From Caprella mutica (taxonomy: Eukaryota > Arthropoda > Malacostraca > Amphipoda > Caprellidae): 64,000 nt of DNA. A model generated the notes under the pieces. That model was not told the DNA's origin and did not search any database. It saw only the letters and a list, made by a program, of their open reading frames with translations. Positions within the stretch are counted from its first letter, which is position 1, and every line of letters begins with the position of its first letter. The stretch is taken from the NCBI GenBank assembly GCA_947561585.1, contig CANNZV010001630.1, positions 20,409 through 84,408 on the forward strand. The letters are read 5' to 3'. The translations under genes and the position numbers were made by a program. This document shows, piece by piece, positions 23,760-35,300 of this stretch.

Positions 23760-24503
23760 TTAGTTTCTAGTTTTTGTATTCTTTTGCCCGAAGCGATATC
23801 CTGTATGTAGTTGAGCATAGCCAATTGTACTACTCCCGCTCTCAAAGCTTTCAAACATAGAATTGCTTTCTTTTTGAGAATAAAATCCTCTTCCAACCCC
23901 TAATCCAAGATTGATAAAAACGCCTTTATTAGACATGATTTTGTATCCCCAGAAAAAACCTAAGCCAGTATATTTATCTTGAATACCTACGAAAGTCCCG
24001 ATATGAAATTTATCTGTCCCCCTTTTAGGATTAAAATAATAAGCAGCCTTTGCATAGATAATACGAGTATCATTTAGCGGAGTTAAGATTAAATCCGCTC
24101 CGACTTCAAAGTCCTCGCTTAAAGGTACTTGGATGCTAATTGGGAAAATTTCAAATAGGGCAACGACAGGATTGGTAGAAATTTCGAAAGTATTCTGTTT
24201 TTTATGGTCTTTTTTTCGAGCCGTTTTTTTTGTAGTTGACTTAGTTTTTGGCTCTTTAGTTTTTGATGGCGTCCCTTGTTTTTTTATATAAGCAATCTGG
24301 TTGGTTTTAAGAATGACTCGTTTTTCTTCTGTACAAAAATCAAGGGTAACTTGGTCTGGTGTTTTCTCGATGATTTCTGCTATGATTTCTTTTCCTGTAA
24401 CCAAAGTTATGGTATCGCAAACGGTACTTGCCCAAGAGGAAGAGTTGATAGAAATCAATAGAAAAATAATGGCTATTTTTTGGAAATGGATTGAATTTTT
24501 CAT
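23760..24503 (-). CDS. Exported hypothetical protein, possible outer-membrane beta-barrel
   Basis: A 247-residue protein with signal peptide (about residues 1-25, ending SSSWAS). The N-terminal part (about 26-75: DTITLVTGKEIIAEIIEKTP, then VILKTNQIAYI) resembles small beta domains found in Bacteroidota exported proteins. A Lys/Thr-rich linker follows (about 78-105). The C-terminal 140 residues alternate hydrophobic and aromatic residues (IYAKAAYYFNP, GLGFFWGYKIMS, GYAQLHTGYRFG), as in a small porin-like barrel. No family could be named. Confidence 0.65.
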   Translation of the reverse strand: MKNSIHFQKIAIIFLLISINSSSWASTVCDTITLVTGKEIIAEIIEKTPDQVTLDFCTEEKRVILKTNQIAYIKKQGTPSKTKEPKTKSTTKKTARKKDHKKQNTFEISTNPVVALFEIFPISIQVPLSEDFEVGADLILTPLNDTRIIYAKAAYYFNPKRGTDKFHIGTFVGIQDKYTGLGFFWGYKIMSNKGVFINLGLGVGRGFYSQKESNSMFESFESGSSTIGYAQLHTGYRFGQKNTKTRN

Positions 24504-24711
24504 CGTTAATTTTGTTTTTAAACGGATTGAATATTAAATACACTATTGCGTGTTTTGTTAATACAAATCTCCGCCTTTCTGCGACAGCTTTTGAAGTAAA
24601 TATTACTAATTATGTATTTAAAATTATCTAATATCAATAAAACCATCTAGAATTGATTTGGTATCGTTTAGAATTTGATTAATTTCGACATTCAAAACAA
24701 AGCGAAGCCTT

Positions 24712-25725
24712 ATGCAAAACCAATTTCAAAGATGGATTTTTGAAGAGATTGAAAAAAAATACGCCAAGAAAGCGCAAGCTATCGAAGCGCTTTCTACCCT
24801 TTTGGCAGTTGGAAAAGATGCGGTTTATCGAAGATTTAGAGGAGAAACCGTACTCGCACCCGAAGAGTTAGAATTGTTGGCAAAGACCTATAAGATTTCA
24901 TTGGATCAATATATTTATGGTTCTTCGGACACCGTTTTCTTTACTTATAGTCCTTTCTCAGAAAAAATAACTTCTTTTGAACATTATATGCAGCGGATAA
25001 AAGTCGAATTGGAAGAAGTTTCCGTTTTGCCTTCTCTCCAAATGAAATATGCTGTTCCCGAATTGCCTATTTTTAATCTTTTTTTTATTCCCGAATTGGT
25101 GGCTTTTAAGCTCTATACTTGGGGGCGGACGACGTGGGATTTTGATTATTTGCAAGAAATGAAATTTGACTTTGATCTCATTCCTTATCCTATTTTGCGA
25201 CAAGCAGAACCAATTGTAGATTTGTATAATAATATTCCGAGTACCGAAATGTGGAGTCTCAATTTGATTGATTTTACGCTCAATCAAATTGAATATTATG
25301 TGAGTAGCGATGCTTTTGCTAGCGATGAAATCCCATTGATTTTGTGTGATAAATTGATGGAATTGCTCCAACACATGGAAGTGATGGCAAAAGAAGGGCA
25401 GAAATTCAAAATAGGTTCAAAACCCAAAGAAGGACTTTCTAATTTCCAATTGTACCACAACGAAATGTTGTATACAGACCATACTATTTTGTTTTCATCG
25501 GACTTGGGGCAAGGTGTTTTTGCCTCTTTTGGAAATCCGAATTTTATAAAGAGTACCGATCAGCGAATTACGCAACATATTGAGGAATGGTTCGCTATTC
25601 TTTTGAGCAAATCGCAAGCCATTAGTACAAATGCAGAAAAAACCAGAAAATGGTTTTTTACTCGTTTGTATAAAAAAGTGGGAGCGTTAAAGAATAGAAT
25701 TGAATCTCAAGTAGCCTTTGACTAA
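24712..25725 (+). CDS. HTH-containing regulator-like protein (BetR-like N-terminus)
   Basis: A 337-residue protein. Residues 1-65 form a probable helix-turn-helix (KKAQAIEALSTLLAVGKDAVYRRFRGE, then LAPEELELLAKTYKISLDQY), as in BetR-like DNA-binding domains common in Bacteroidota. The remaining 270 residues are a conserved but uncharacterised alpha-helical/mixed domain without membrane segments. It is probably a cytoplasmic transcription regulator; targets are unknown. It stands alone between intergenic DNA and a bidirectional terminator. Confidence 0.72.
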   Translation: MQNQFQRWIFEEIEKKYAKKAQAIEALSTLLAVGKDAVYRRFRGETVLAPEELELLAKTYKISLDQYIYGSSDTVFFTYSPFSEKITSFEHYMQRIKVELEEVSVLPSLQMKYAVPELPIFNLFFIPELVAFKLYTWGRTTWDFDYLQEMKFDFDLIPYPILRQAEPIVDLYNNIPSTEMWSLNLIDFTLNQIEYYVSSDAFASDEIPLILCDKLMELLQHMEVMAKEGQKFKIGSKPKEGLSNFQLYHNEMLYTDHTILFSSDLGQGVFASFGNPNFIKSTDQRITQHIEEWFAILLSKSQAISTNAEKTRKWFFTRLYKKVGALKNRIESQVAFD

Positions 25726-25762
25726 AAAAGCTTGTCCAAATTTCCTTTGGACAAGCTTTTTT
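25724..25762. terminator. Bidirectional terminator between the HTH gene and galE
   Basis: A perfect 17-bp stem (A6 then GCTTGTCCAAA, and its complement ending T6) with a 5-nt loop lies between two convergent genes. Confidence 0.93.
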
Positions 25763-25779
25763 GAAAGAAATGAATCTTC

Positions 25780-26814
25780 TTAATCTTGAAGAATAGCCGA
25801 CTCGGTACGGTATTTTTCCCAAGCCCAAGCCGAACTCATGATTTCGTCTATATCTCGATTGGGTTTCCAACCCAATTTCGTAAAGGCATTTTCGTTATTG
25901 GCATAAATAGCTTCTACATCTCCAGGACGACGAGGTCCCATTTCATAATTGAGTTTTTTGCCCGAAACGCGCTCGAATGCTTCAACGGCTTCTATGACAC
26001 TCACGCCTTCGCCAATTCCCAAATTGAATACTTCGCAATTCGATTCATTTTTGGCTTCCATTAAATATTGCAACGCTTTGGTATGTGCATTTGCCAAATC
26101 CATTACATGAATATAGTCTCGAATACAACTACCATCACGGGTCGCATAATCGCTTCCATGAACCGACATTTTTTCTCTTTTGCCGATAGCCGTTTCTGTA
26201 ATAACAGGAACCAAATTGGTCGCTTTATTGATAGGTAACTCACCAATCAATGCACTTTGGTGTGCGCCAGCAGGATTGAAATAACGCAACAAAATAGATT
26301 TATTATCAGGATTGACTTTGGAAAAATCTTGAATGATTTGCTCGCCCATTTGTTTGGTACGGGCATAAGGACATTCTGCTTCCTGAAACGGTGTTTCTTC
26401 CGTTACGGGTAAAGCTGTTGTATTGCCATAAACCGAGCAAGAAGAAGAAAAAATAAAATTTTTCACCCCAAATTCTTTACAGCATGTCAGTACATTTAGC
26501 AAGCTATTTAGGTTATTATGAAAATAACGAAGTGGTTGAAAAACAGATTCTCCAACACTTTTAAGTGCTGCAAAATGGATAACGCCTTCAAATTGTTCAT
26601 TGGCAAAAATTCGACGAGTTTTTTCTAAATCGCATAAATCAACAGTATAGTTTCGAACGGTTGCGCCTGTAATTTCCCGTACGCCGTGCATCACGCGAAT
26701 ATCAGAATTCATGTTGTTGTCAACAGAAATAGGTTCAAAACCATTATTGATTAAATCAACGATAGTGTGGCTGCCAATATAACCACAACCGCCTGTTACG
26801 AGTACTTTTTTCAT
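25780..26814 (-). CDS. galE: UDP-glucose 4-epimerase
   Basis: A 344-residue SDR-family epimerase that interconverts UDP-glucose and UDP-galactose for surface polysaccharide or galactose metabolism. The N-terminal NAD motif is VLVTGGCGYIGSHT. The catalytic triad is visible as SSSCSVYG (Ser/Thr region) and YARTK (YxxxK). RYFNPAGAHQSALIGE and RDYIHVMDLANAH are the substrate-binding signatures of GalE. The length is normal. It is a single gene with a promoter-like box about 100 bp upstream. Confidence 0.95.
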   Translation of the reverse strand: MKKVLVTGGCGYIGSHTIVDLINNGFEPISVDNNMNSDIRVMHGVREITGATVRNYTVDLCDLEKTRRIFANEQFEGVIHFAALKSVGESVFQPLRYFHNNLNSLLNVLTCCKEFGVKNFIFSSSCSVYGNTTALPVTEETPFQEAECPYARTKQMGEQIIQDFSKVNPDNKSILLRYFNPAGAHQSALIGELPINKATNLVPVITETAIGKREKMSVHGSDYATRDGSCIRDYIHVMDLANAHTKALQYLMEAKNESNCEVFNLGIGEGVSVIEAVEAFERVSGKKLNYEMGPRRPGDVEAIYANNENAFTKLGWKPNRDIDEIMSSAWAWEKYRTESAILQD

Positions 26815-26911
26815 TGGAAATAATTTATATCGTTTGTTTGTAAAACAACTTGAAATCTAAATGGTTGGTTTTGGGGGAATTTGTTCTTTATAAGAAGAAA
26901 CAAAAACAATC

Positions 26912-26919
26912 CAAAGGTA
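26912..26919 (-). promoter_or_regulatory. -7 element upstream of galE
   Basis: The minus strand reads TACCTTTG (TAnnTTTG), 97 bp before the galE ATG. No clear -33 box is at standard spacing. Nothing else is visible in the 193-bp gap. Confidence 0.4.
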
Positions 26920-27007
26920 ATATATTTTTTTATACTATGTTATATTCAAAAACTTTGCCTTATTCTTATTTATTCATTTCTTTAGTGACAAGCTTTACTT
27001 GTTGAAT

Positions 27008-27592
27008 TTAGGCAATCAACAAAACAAGGGCAACACCAAATGCAATACCTGATACAAATAAATTCCATTCTCGTTGCGCTGCTTTCAATACATTTAATAC
27101 CAAATAGCTTATCGCCAAAACGATTGCCACAATGATTAATTGACCCAATTCCAAACCAATATTAAACGCCAACAATTGTTGTCCAATTGTTTTTTCGCCA
27201 GGCATCAATGTGGACCTCAAGAAATTGGAAAAGCCCATTCCATGTATAAAACCGAAAACCAAAGCCAAGATATAATTGAATTGTATTTTTTGCTTGCTTC
27301 TAGTTTCTTCTTTAGAAAAATCAATAATATTAAAAAGACAAGTGGCCATAATCGTAATAGGAATGAGCTTCTCTACCACATCCGATGAAAATCGGATAAG
27401 GTCAAAAATAGCCAATGCCAAAGTGAGCGAATGCCCGATGGTAAAGGCTGTAACTAGGAGTGCGACTCTTTTCCATTCCTTTAGCGTGTAAATGGCACAA
27501 AGTGCCACTACAAAAACAATATGGTCGTAGCCATTGATGTCTAAAATATGTTGATAACCTAATTTAAAATAGGTTTGAAATAGACCTTCCAT
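27008..27592 (-). CDS. HupE/UreJ-like membrane protein
   Basis: A 194-residue protein with about six membrane helices. HupE/UreJ-type signatures are GYQHILDINGYDHIVFVVAL near the N-terminus, TAFTIGHSLTLALA in the middle and FGFIHGMGFSNFL with conserved His later. Family members include putative nickel/cobalt permeases, but many Bacteroidota copies have no metal-enzyme neighbours, as here. The substrate is therefore not assigned. Confidence 0.8.
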   Translation of the reverse strand: MEGLFQTYFKLGYQHILDINGYDHIVFVVALCAIYTLKEWKRVALLVTAFTIGHSLTLALAIFDLIRFSSDVVEKLIPITIMATCLFNIIDFSKEETRSKQKIQFNYILALVFGFIHGMGFSNFLRSTLMPGEKTIGQQLLAFNIGLELGQLIIVAIVLAISYLVLNVLKAAQREWNLFVSGIAFGVALVLLIA

Positions 27593-27622
27593 AAGAGATT
27601 AAATTATTCTGTATAGAATCCT

Positions 27623-27630
27623 TACCTTTG
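27623..27630 (+). promoter_or_regulatory. -7 element of prfC
   Basis: TACCTTTG matches TAnnTTTG and lies 38 bp before the prfC ATG, giving a leader of about 32 nt. The -33 region is weak. Confidence 0.5.
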
Positions 27631-27668
27631 CAGCTCGAAATTAAGAAAAGTATAAGAATATTTCAAGA

Positions 27669-29246
27669 ATGGGATTAATAGAAGAAATCAATAAAAGGCG
27701 GACTTTTGGTATTATTAGCCACCCTGATGCTGGTAAAACAACGCTGACGGAGAAGCTATTGCTTTTTGGTGGAGCGATTCAAATAGCAGGAGCCGTCAAG
27801 TCCAACAAAATAAAACGTTCGGCAACCTCCGATTTTATGGAAATCGAAAAACAGAGAGGAATCTCTGTGGCGACTTCTGTGATGGGATTTGAATATAAAG
27901 GACTCAAAGTAAATATCTTGGATACGCCTGGTCACCAAGATTTTGCGGAAGATACGTATCGAACACTTACTGCGGTAGACAGTGTAATCGTGGTTATTGA
28001 CGTAGCAAAAGGCGTCGAGGCACAGACCGAAAAATTGGTCAAGGTTTGTCGAATGCGCAATACACCCATTATTGTTTTTATCAACAAAATGGATAGAGAA
28101 GGAAAAGATGGCTTTGATTTATTAGACGAGTTGGAAGAAAAATTGGGTCTAGTTGTCCGCCCATTGAGTTGGCCCGTAGGAATGGGACAGCGTTTCAAAG
28201 GAGTCTATAATATTTATGAAAAGAAATTGGTGCTTTTCAATCCACATGGCAAGCAATCGACCGAAGAGATTGTAGAAATTACAGATTTGTCCGACCCAAA
28301 ATTGGAGGAAGAAATAGGCGAAGCTGCTGCCAAAGAGTTGCGAGAAGAAGTGGCGATGATAGAGGAAGTTTACTTGCCTTTTGATAAATCAGACTATCTG
28401 AGTGGAGAATTATCGCCCGTTTTTTTTGGGAGTGCGATTAATAATTTTGGAGTAAAAGAGCTATTGGATGGCTTTATAGAAATTGCTCCCACGCCACTTC
28501 CACGGATAGCCGAAGAACGAGAAGTACGACCAGAAGAGGAAGCCTTTTCGGGTTTTGTGTTCAAAATCCATGCAAATATGGATCCCAAACACCGAGACAG
28601 AATTGCCTTTATGCGGATCTGTTCGGGTAAGTTTGAGCGCAACACGAACTATCTCCATATCCGACAAAATAAGAAAATGAAATTTTCTAATCCAACCACT
28701 TTTATGGCTTCCCGAAAAGAAGTCATTGATGCGGCTTATCCTGGCGATGTGGTCGGTTTGTATGATTCTGGTAATTTCAAAATTGGCGACTCAATGACCT
28801 CTGGAGAGCAATTGCATTTCAAAGGAATTCCTAGTTTTTCACCCGAACAATTTCGCTATGTGAACAATGCTGACCCGCTAAAATCCAAGCAACTTGCCAA
28901 AGGTTTGATACAGTTGATGGACGAAGGAGTTGCTCAGTTTTTTATAAAAGAAATCAATGGACGAAAAATAATTGGGACTGTTGGCGCGCTTCAATTTGAG
29001 GTTATTCAATATCGTCTCAAGCACGAGTATGGCGCATCTTGCCAATACGAACCTGTCAATCTCCACAAGGCTTGTTGGGTCAGCGGCGAACAGTCAGCCC
29101 TTAATGGATTGCTATCCAAACGAAAAAGAGATATGGCAAAAGACAAGCACGGAAATCTCGTTTTTCTAGCAGAATCTGCTTGGACTTTGCAAATGGCACA
29201 AGAAAACCATCCCGAGGTTGCGTTTCATTTTAAGAGTGAGTTTTAG
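27669..29246 (+). CDS. prfC: Peptide chain release factor 3
   Basis: A 525-residue translational GTPase that recycles RF1/RF2 from the ribosome after termination. G1 is [16 protein letters not shown], followed by the RF3-typical [14 protein letters not shown]2/switch is [14 protein letters not shown]3 is [16 protein letters not shown]4 is [10 protein letters not shown]. Domain II ([20 protein letters not shown]) and the C-terminal domain ([18 protein letters not shown]) are intact. The length is the same as the E. coli protein. It is monocistronic. Confidence 0.97.
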   Translation: MGLIEEINKRRTFGIISHPDAGKTTLTEKLLLFGGAIQIAGAVKSNKIKRSATSDFMEIEKQRGISVATSVMGFEYKGLKVNILDTPGHQDFAEDTYRTLTAVDSVIVVIDVAKGVEAQTEKLVKVCRMRNTPIIVFINKMDREGKDGFDLLDELEEKLGLVVRPLSWPVGMGQRFKGVYNIYEKKLVLFNPHGKQSTEEIVEITDLSDPKLEEEIGEAAAKELREEVAMIEEVYLPFDKSDYLSGELSPVFFGSAINNFGVKELLDGFIEIAPTPLPRIAEEREVRPEEEAFSGFVFKIHANMDPKHRDRIAFMRICSGKFERNTNYLHIRQNKKMKFSNPTTFMASRKEVIDAAYPGDVVGLYDSGNFKIGDSMTSGEQLHFKGIPSFSPEQFRYVNNADPLKSKQLAKGLIQLMDEGVAQFFIKEINGRKIIGTVGALQFEVIQYRLKHEYGASCQYEPVNLHKACWVSGEQSALNGLLSKRKRDMAKDKHGNLVFLAESAWTLQMAQENHPEVAFHFKSEF

Positions 29247-29290
29247 GAGGAGGAGAAGTTAGACGATTAGACCGAAAATTAAAATTTTCT

Positions 29291-29353
29291 GTCAGAAGTC
29301 AGACTTATAATGTTGACAAGAATATCGTCAACATTATAAGTCTGACTTCTGAC
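29291..29353. terminator. 27-bp perfect inverted repeat between prfC and the PBP gene
   Basis: The arms 29291-29317 and 29327-29353 are exact complements (starting GTCAGAAGTCAGAC) around a 9-nt spacer. It lies between convergent genes and so probably ends transcription from both sides. It has no long T-run, is much longer than the usual terminators here and could be a former mobile palindrome. Confidence 0.6.
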
Positions 29354-29410
29354 AGTTTTGAATAGAAACGTTCTAAGCGTCTTGTAGTCCGACAAACCAT
29401 TTACAAGCCA

Positions 29411-31939
29411 TCAATTCTTGAAAATCTTATCGAAAAATTTCTTCCGTTTTTTCTTGTTTTTCCTTTGCTTTTTGATGCGTTCGTTTCGCTTCCGAATCTC
29501 TTCTGAGCGTTTGTTCTGAGCAGGCGTTTTTCGGGTAGAAGGTTTCTTTTTAGAAGGAGGTTCATTGACCCGTTTGGAGCGTTTTTTGAAAATATTGATA
29601 AAGGCATCTATTGGATCCTCGGTGACATCTTCTGGATGTCCAACCAAGACTTCCTCCGCAGGCATTTCTTCCAAAAACAAAGGACAATTCATCAGATCGA
29701 GCAAACTATCTGGCATCGGTCGAAAGGCATGGAGCTGGTCGTTCACAAAAGCCTTGTCTTTATAGGTTTTGTTCATGAAACGTCCCCAAATTGGCAATGC
29801 CATATTGCTTCCCGAACCCAAGGCAAGGGAGCGAAAACGTACTATGGGCGACTCTGCGCCAACCCACACACCTGCCACGAGATTTGGTGTAAAACCAATA
29901 AACCAACCATCGGATTGATTTTGAGTGGTGCCTGTTTTTCCAGCAATGTCATTCTGCAAATTATAAGTATGTCGCAAACGTCTCCCCGTTCCATTATCGA
30001 CAACCGACTGCATCATGTCTATCATCATACTCGCATTATCTTCTGTCATCGCACGCTCCCATTCTGCGATTTCTTTTTGCTCAAATTCTATCAAAACATT
30101 GCCTTCACTGTCTTCTATACGAGTCACAAATTGCGGTTCGGGACGCACCCCATAATTGGCAATTGTTCCATACACATTGACCATTTCATACAAGGAAATA
30201 TCGACCGCTCCCAAGGCAATAGCAGGGACTGAAGGAATGTCGCTTTTGACGCCCATTTGATGTGCCAATTCGATAACCGAATCGACTTGAGCCTGCATAA
30301 TGGTATTGACCGTAACGGAATTGACCGAATTGGTCAAAGCACCTTTCATGGAGTAAACTCCGCCATATTCATTATTGGCATTTTGTGGTTTCCAATCTTC
30401 ATATTCCGAATAAATAACGAGTCGATTGTGCGTATATTCACAAGGAGAAACGCCTTGCTCCAAAGCAGTCCCATACACAATTGGTTTGAAGGTAGAACCA
30501 ACAGGGCGTTTGGATTTGACATGATCGTACTGATAATATTGATAATCAATCCCACCAACCCAAGCCTTGATATTGCCTGTTTGAGGCTCCATCGCTAGAA
30601 AACCTGCATTGAGCAAACAGAAATAATATTTGATAGAATCAAGCGGACTCATCTCTTTTTGAACATCGCCTTCTTTCCAATCAAAAACCGTCATATTGAC
30701 GGGTTTGGCAAAAACACCATTGATTTCTTTTTCCGAAAGTCCTGCTTTTTTCAAGCCTTTATAGCGTTTCGATTTGCGTTTTTGCGTCTCAATGACCGCA
30801 TCGTCGCCCCAAGGTTTTTGCCCTTTCCAATGGACATCAAAATCTTGTTGAAGCTTAGAAATATGTTCGCCAACCGCTTGCTCTGCATAATTTTGCATTC
30901 GAGAATCAATCGTCGTATATATTTTCAAACCATCCGTATATATATTATAGGAAGTGCCTTGTTCTTCATTCAGTTCTTTTATTTTTTTGTTTAAAAACTG
31001 TCGTAAATGTTCTCTAAAATAAGTAGCAACCCCTTCTTTATTGCTATCTCGACTATATTCTAGTTCGAGCGGAAGGAGTTTTAAAGAATCATAGGCCACT
31101 TGTTCCAATTTTTCATATTTAAGCATTTGATTCAAGACGACATTGCGTCTTTGAATGGCGAGTTCAGGATTTCGCATAGGATTATAGCGGGTATTTGCTT
31201 TCAGCATACCCACTAAAACGGCAGCCTCTTCGATATTCAAGTCCGCAGGTTTTTTGCTGAAAAATTGTTTAGCAGCGACATGCAAACCAAAAATATTTAC
31301 CCCAAAAGGAACGGTATTCAAATACAGATTGATGAGTTTTTCTTTGCTGTAAACTTTTTCCAAACGACGAGCCACAAACATCTCTTTTATTTTCATCACA
31401 GGGATGGTCAAAAAGGAATGATTTTGTCTTTTGTAGACATTTTTGGCGAGTTGTTGGCTCAAGGTACTTCCTCCTCCGCTCGAATCATTTCCGCCCAAAA
31501 TGGTTTTGAAAAATACCCGCAACAAAGCCATCATATCTACGCCTTGATGTTCAAAAAATCGAGCATCTTCGGTTGCAATTAAGGCATCCACGACATAAGG
31601 AGAAATATCATCATAACCAACATTAGTTCTGTTTTCGATAAAATATTTGCCCAATAAAACGCCATCCGAAGCATAGATTTCGGAAGCTGTTCGGTTCTGT
31701 ATTTTAGCTAAATCTTGTGAATTAGGAAGACTTCCAAATGCGCCAACACGCACTAGGAAAATAAGAAGTACAAAGGAAAAGAAGAAGAAGCAAAAACTGC
31801 TGACTATAATTTTTACTCCCCATCCTAGTTTGGGGTTTTCCTTAGACCAACTCTGAAAATTCTGAAAAGAAACAGAAATCTTAGTTTTGACTTGGTTCCA
31901 AAAACTTTGATGTTGCTTGTTTAATTGGTTTTCTAACAT
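29411..31939 (-). CDS. Class A penicillin-binding protein (PBP1A-like)
   Basis: An 842-residue bifunctional peptidoglycan synthase. One membrane helix (about residues 45-70) is followed by a glycosyltransferase GT51 domain with ATEDARFFEHQGVD and GGGSTLSQQLAKN. The transpeptidase domain has the catalytic RPVGSTFKPIVY (SxxK), SVNSVTVN (SxN) and GKTGTTQNQSDGWFIGF (KTG). The C-terminal tail of about 60 residues is extremely basic (Lys/Arg-rich). It builds glycan strands and cross-links at the outer face of the inner membrane. The gene is alone in its transcription unit. Confidence 0.95.
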   Translation of the reverse strand: MLENQLNKQHQSFWNQVKTKISVSFQNFQSWSKENPKLGWGVKIIVSSFCFFFFSFVLLIFLVRVGAFGSLPNSQDLAKIQNRTASEIYASDGVLLGKYFIENRTNVGYDDISPYVVDALIATEDARFFEHQGVDMMALLRVFFKTILGGNDSSGGGSTLSQQLAKNVYKRQNHSFLTIPVMKIKEMFVARRLEKVYSKEKLINLYLNTVPFGVNIFGLHVAAKQFFSKKPADLNIEEAAVLVGMLKANTRYNPMRNPELAIQRRNVVLNQMLKYEKLEQVAYDSLKLLPLELEYSRDSNKEGVATYFREHLRQFLNKKIKELNEEQGTSYNIYTDGLKIYTTIDSRMQNYAEQAVGEHISKLQQDFDVHWKGQKPWGDDAVIETQKRKSKRYKGLKKAGLSEKEINGVFAKPVNMTVFDWKEGDVQKEMSPLDSIKYYFCLLNAGFLAMEPQTGNIKAWVGGIDYQYYQYDHVKSKRPVGSTFKPIVYGTALEQGVSPCEYTHNRLVIYSEYEDWKPQNANNEYGGVYSMKGALTNSVNSVTVNTIMQAQVDSVIELAHQMGVKSDIPSVPAIALGAVDISLYEMVNVYGTIANYGVRPEPQFVTRIEDSEGNVLIEFEQKEIAEWERAMTEDNASMMIDMMQSVVDNGTGRRLRHTYNLQNDIAGKTGTTQNQSDGWFIGFTPNLVAGVWVGAESPIVRFRSLALGSGSNMALPIWGRFMNKTYKDKAFVNDQLHAFRPMPDSLLDLMNCPLFLEEMPAEEVLVGHPEDVTEDPIDAFINIFKKRSKRVNEPPSKKKPSTRKTPAQNKRSEEIRKRNERIKKQRKNKKKRKKFFDKIFKN

Positions 31940-32393
31940 AGTTTATACGAAGACTTATTGTTTAAAATGAGTTCTTTTACAAACGCCTCTTTTTGCAAAA
32001 ATAGTATTTTGATGCAAATTCCTAGTAAAAAGAAGCTGCTTCAAATATCTATATATTAAACATGTTTTGATAGACATAACGATTATTCGTTGTTGTTTTT
32101 CGATTATTCGTTACATATCAAGTTAAGTGTTAAAAAATAAAATTACTTCTCTTTAATTTTATGATTTTCAAAAAAAGTAGTAATTTTATGCTAGTAATTG
32201 CTGTTTGTTGAGAATTAAATTTTAAAAACAACCTAAATATTATAAGCATTCTCACTGAAATATCTCAGTAATTATTCTTTTCTCAGAAAGTGAAATTTTC
32301 TCACATAAGTGAAAGCACTTGACTTTAGAGTGCATCTTAAGCTATTCAATCAATCAATCTTTTGTTTATTTTTTCAAAAAAAAATTCAAACCT
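31940..32393. other. Divergent intergenic region, PBP / giant surface protein
   Basis: 454 bp without a gene. On the minus strand TATTTTTG (32003-31996) could be the PBP -7 box. Short TCTCA/TGAGA-type and GTGAAA repeats occur at 32250-32320, before the large gene. No strong TAnnTTTG element is seen on the plus strand and no RNA gene is apparent. Confidence 0.5.
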
Positions 32394-35300
32394 ATGAATC
32401 GAATTTTACAGTTTATTTCTGTATTCGTACTCTTAAGTGTTAATGCAATTGCACAAAATGATTGTATTCCTTTAGGAGAAGACTTTTGCGAAGATGCAGC
32501 TATTTTGAGCCTATGTCAGTTGGATGGTTGGATGAGTAATACTAATCCTCCAGGTGTGGTGTATACACCAGACGTGATTGGTGATGGTTGGTGTGGCGGA
32601 AACTTTACGATTGAAAACAATCAGTGGTTGGGTTTTATTGCTGATGAAACACAGTTGACTATCAATGTAGATATTTCAGATTGTGAAGCCAATGCAGGTG
32701 TCCAGTTGGCTTGTTATGCACAAGGTGAAGGAACAAGTTGTATAGGAACTCAATTGTCTTGTCTCGGTTTTCAATCAGGAGAAAATGTCAATTTCAATTT
32801 CAATATTTTTGGATTAATACCTGGAGATACTTATATATTGATGATTGATGGTTTTGCAGGAGATGGTTGTCCTTTTACTTTTAATATAGAAGTAGGAACA
32901 AACAATCCCGTTATTGCCCAAGCCAATCCGCTTTCTGTTTGTCCAGGAATTCCAAACGCCGCTGCTCTGAATGGCTTGGGTTCTGCTTTTGGACCAGGTG
33001 TTGTATATATTTGGGAAACCCAAGACGGTAATATTGTATCTGGTGCAAATACACTTTTTCCTATTATCGACCAACCAGGGGAATACACCTTGACCGTTAT
33101 TGATAATACAAGCTGCTGTATCAATTCTACTTCGGTTTTGGTAGAAGAAAATACCGAATATCCTGATGCTGTTGCCAATGTAGATGGCATCATTTCTTGT
33201 ACAAATGATGAAGTAACTTTGAGTGCTACAGGTTCTTCCGGTGCAGCTAATGATAACAATTTTTTTTATCAATGGTATGGTCCCGATGGAAATGATATAG
33301 CTCTTGGATATGAATTGGATGGAATAAGCGAACCAGGCACTTATAGCCTACAAGTGCTAAATGCAGAAACGGGTTGTTTGTCAGAAACAACAGTAGAAGT
33401 TCCTTTTGACACCATTTCTCCTACTGTTGCACCTAGCGCAGATGGCATTATTGGTTGTATCAATACATCTTTGACTATTGATGGAAATGGTTCTAGTGGA
33501 GTTGATTATCTCTGGAGTGGTCCTGGAGGATTTACTGATGTGGTAGCTTCTCCTACAATTTCAGTAGGTGGCGAGTACATGGTTACAGTCGTAGGAGACA
33601 ATGGTTGTACCAATTCTGCTTCTATTGATATTCCAGTAGATACTTTACCTCCCAATATTTCGGTACAAGGAGCTTCTATTAATTGTATCAACACTTTAGC
33701 GACGATAAGTGCGGCATCAACCGATGATAATATAACCTTTGAATGGAATGCAGGAACAGGCGCAGAAATAGAAGTTGCTACTGCCGCCGAATATACCGTT
33801 GTCGCCACAGGCGAAAACGGTTGTACCGCTACAGCAACTGCTTTGGTCGAAGAAGACACAACTCCTCCTTCTGCTACAGCAGGGGTCGATGGACAACTCA
33901 ATTGTACAATAACTGAACTTGTTTTAGATGGAAGTTCAATGGAAACAAATGTGTCTTTTGAATGGATAAGTCCTAGTGGGACTTTACTAAATGAAGAAGA
34001 CCCAACAGTGTCGGAAGCAGGAGTTTATAACTTAACTGTCACTAATGAAAATAATGGCTGTACTGGAACAGCTTCTATTCCTGTAAGTGAAGATATGACT
34101 CCTCCAGACATAATAACAGCGGTCGATGATGTATTAGACTGTACCATCGAAGTTGTTAATCTTTCAGGAACAACTTTAGTTGACAATCCTATTTTCGAAT
34201 GGATAGGACCAAATGGATTTGCTGCTGATATTGCAAATCCAACAACAGAAAATCCAGGAGATTATACTCTAACGGTTACAGGTGAAAATGGTTGTACCTC
34301 TACAAGTACGATAAATGTAGAACAAGACAATACTGACCCAATAGCCGATGCAGGTCCCGACGGGATTATTACTTGTACGGCTACCGAAGCTGCCATAGAT
34401 GGTTCTGCTTCTAGTACAGGAAGTGATTTTTCTTACCAATGGATTAATGCTGGCGGGGTGGAACTTAGTACTGAGCTTAATACAGAAGTAAGTAGTACAG
34501 GGACTTTTACATTGGTTGTAACGAATACTTCAAATGGCTGTACCGCTAGCGACGAAGTCGCTATCGATGCCGACGAAGATTTACCAATTTCTGATGCAGG
34601 TTTACCCCAATTGATTGATTGTATCAATAACGAAGTGACTCTAGATGGTTCTACTTCTTCTGCTAGTCCAACAATTACTTATCAATGGCTAGATGCTACA
34701 GGCAACTCCCTTGGAACAATGTCTACTTTAGAAACTGATATGGCGGGCATTTATACCTTGTTAGTCATGGATTCGAGCAATGGTTGTGATGCACAGTCAC
34801 AAGTAGAAGTTAGTAATAATACAGTCGATCCAATCGCTCTTATTGCTCAGCCAGAAACCATTACTTGTATTACTCCAAATGTAAGTATTGACGGAAGTAC
34901 TTCTACCGGAATGGGAACACTTCAATATCTTTGGACAGATGAAGATGGAAACATGCTGAGTACTTTGGCTTCTTTTGAAAGTGACGAAGCAGGTGTTTAC
35001 AATCTATTGATTACGGATAATGAAAATGCTTGTACCGCAACGGAGCAAATAACGGTTTTGGAAGATACTGTTTTGCCCCAAGCCAATGCAGGCGATCCTG
35101 CTACGATTACTTGTATCGAAACACAAGTTGCTTTAAATGGCTCGACTTCTCAGGGCGAAAACTTGATTTATGAATGGACAGACGGCACTGGAACAATAGT
35201 AAGTACAGAGGCTTCCACAATGACCGACAACCAAGGGGATTACAATCTTTTGGTTACCAATACGGTCAATGGTTGTACAGATTCCGACCAAGTAACTATT

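Noticed and set aside
23518..23763. Plus-strand open frame of 81 codons after the redoxin gene
   Set aside because: It begins within one terminator and runs through another; there is no coding signature.
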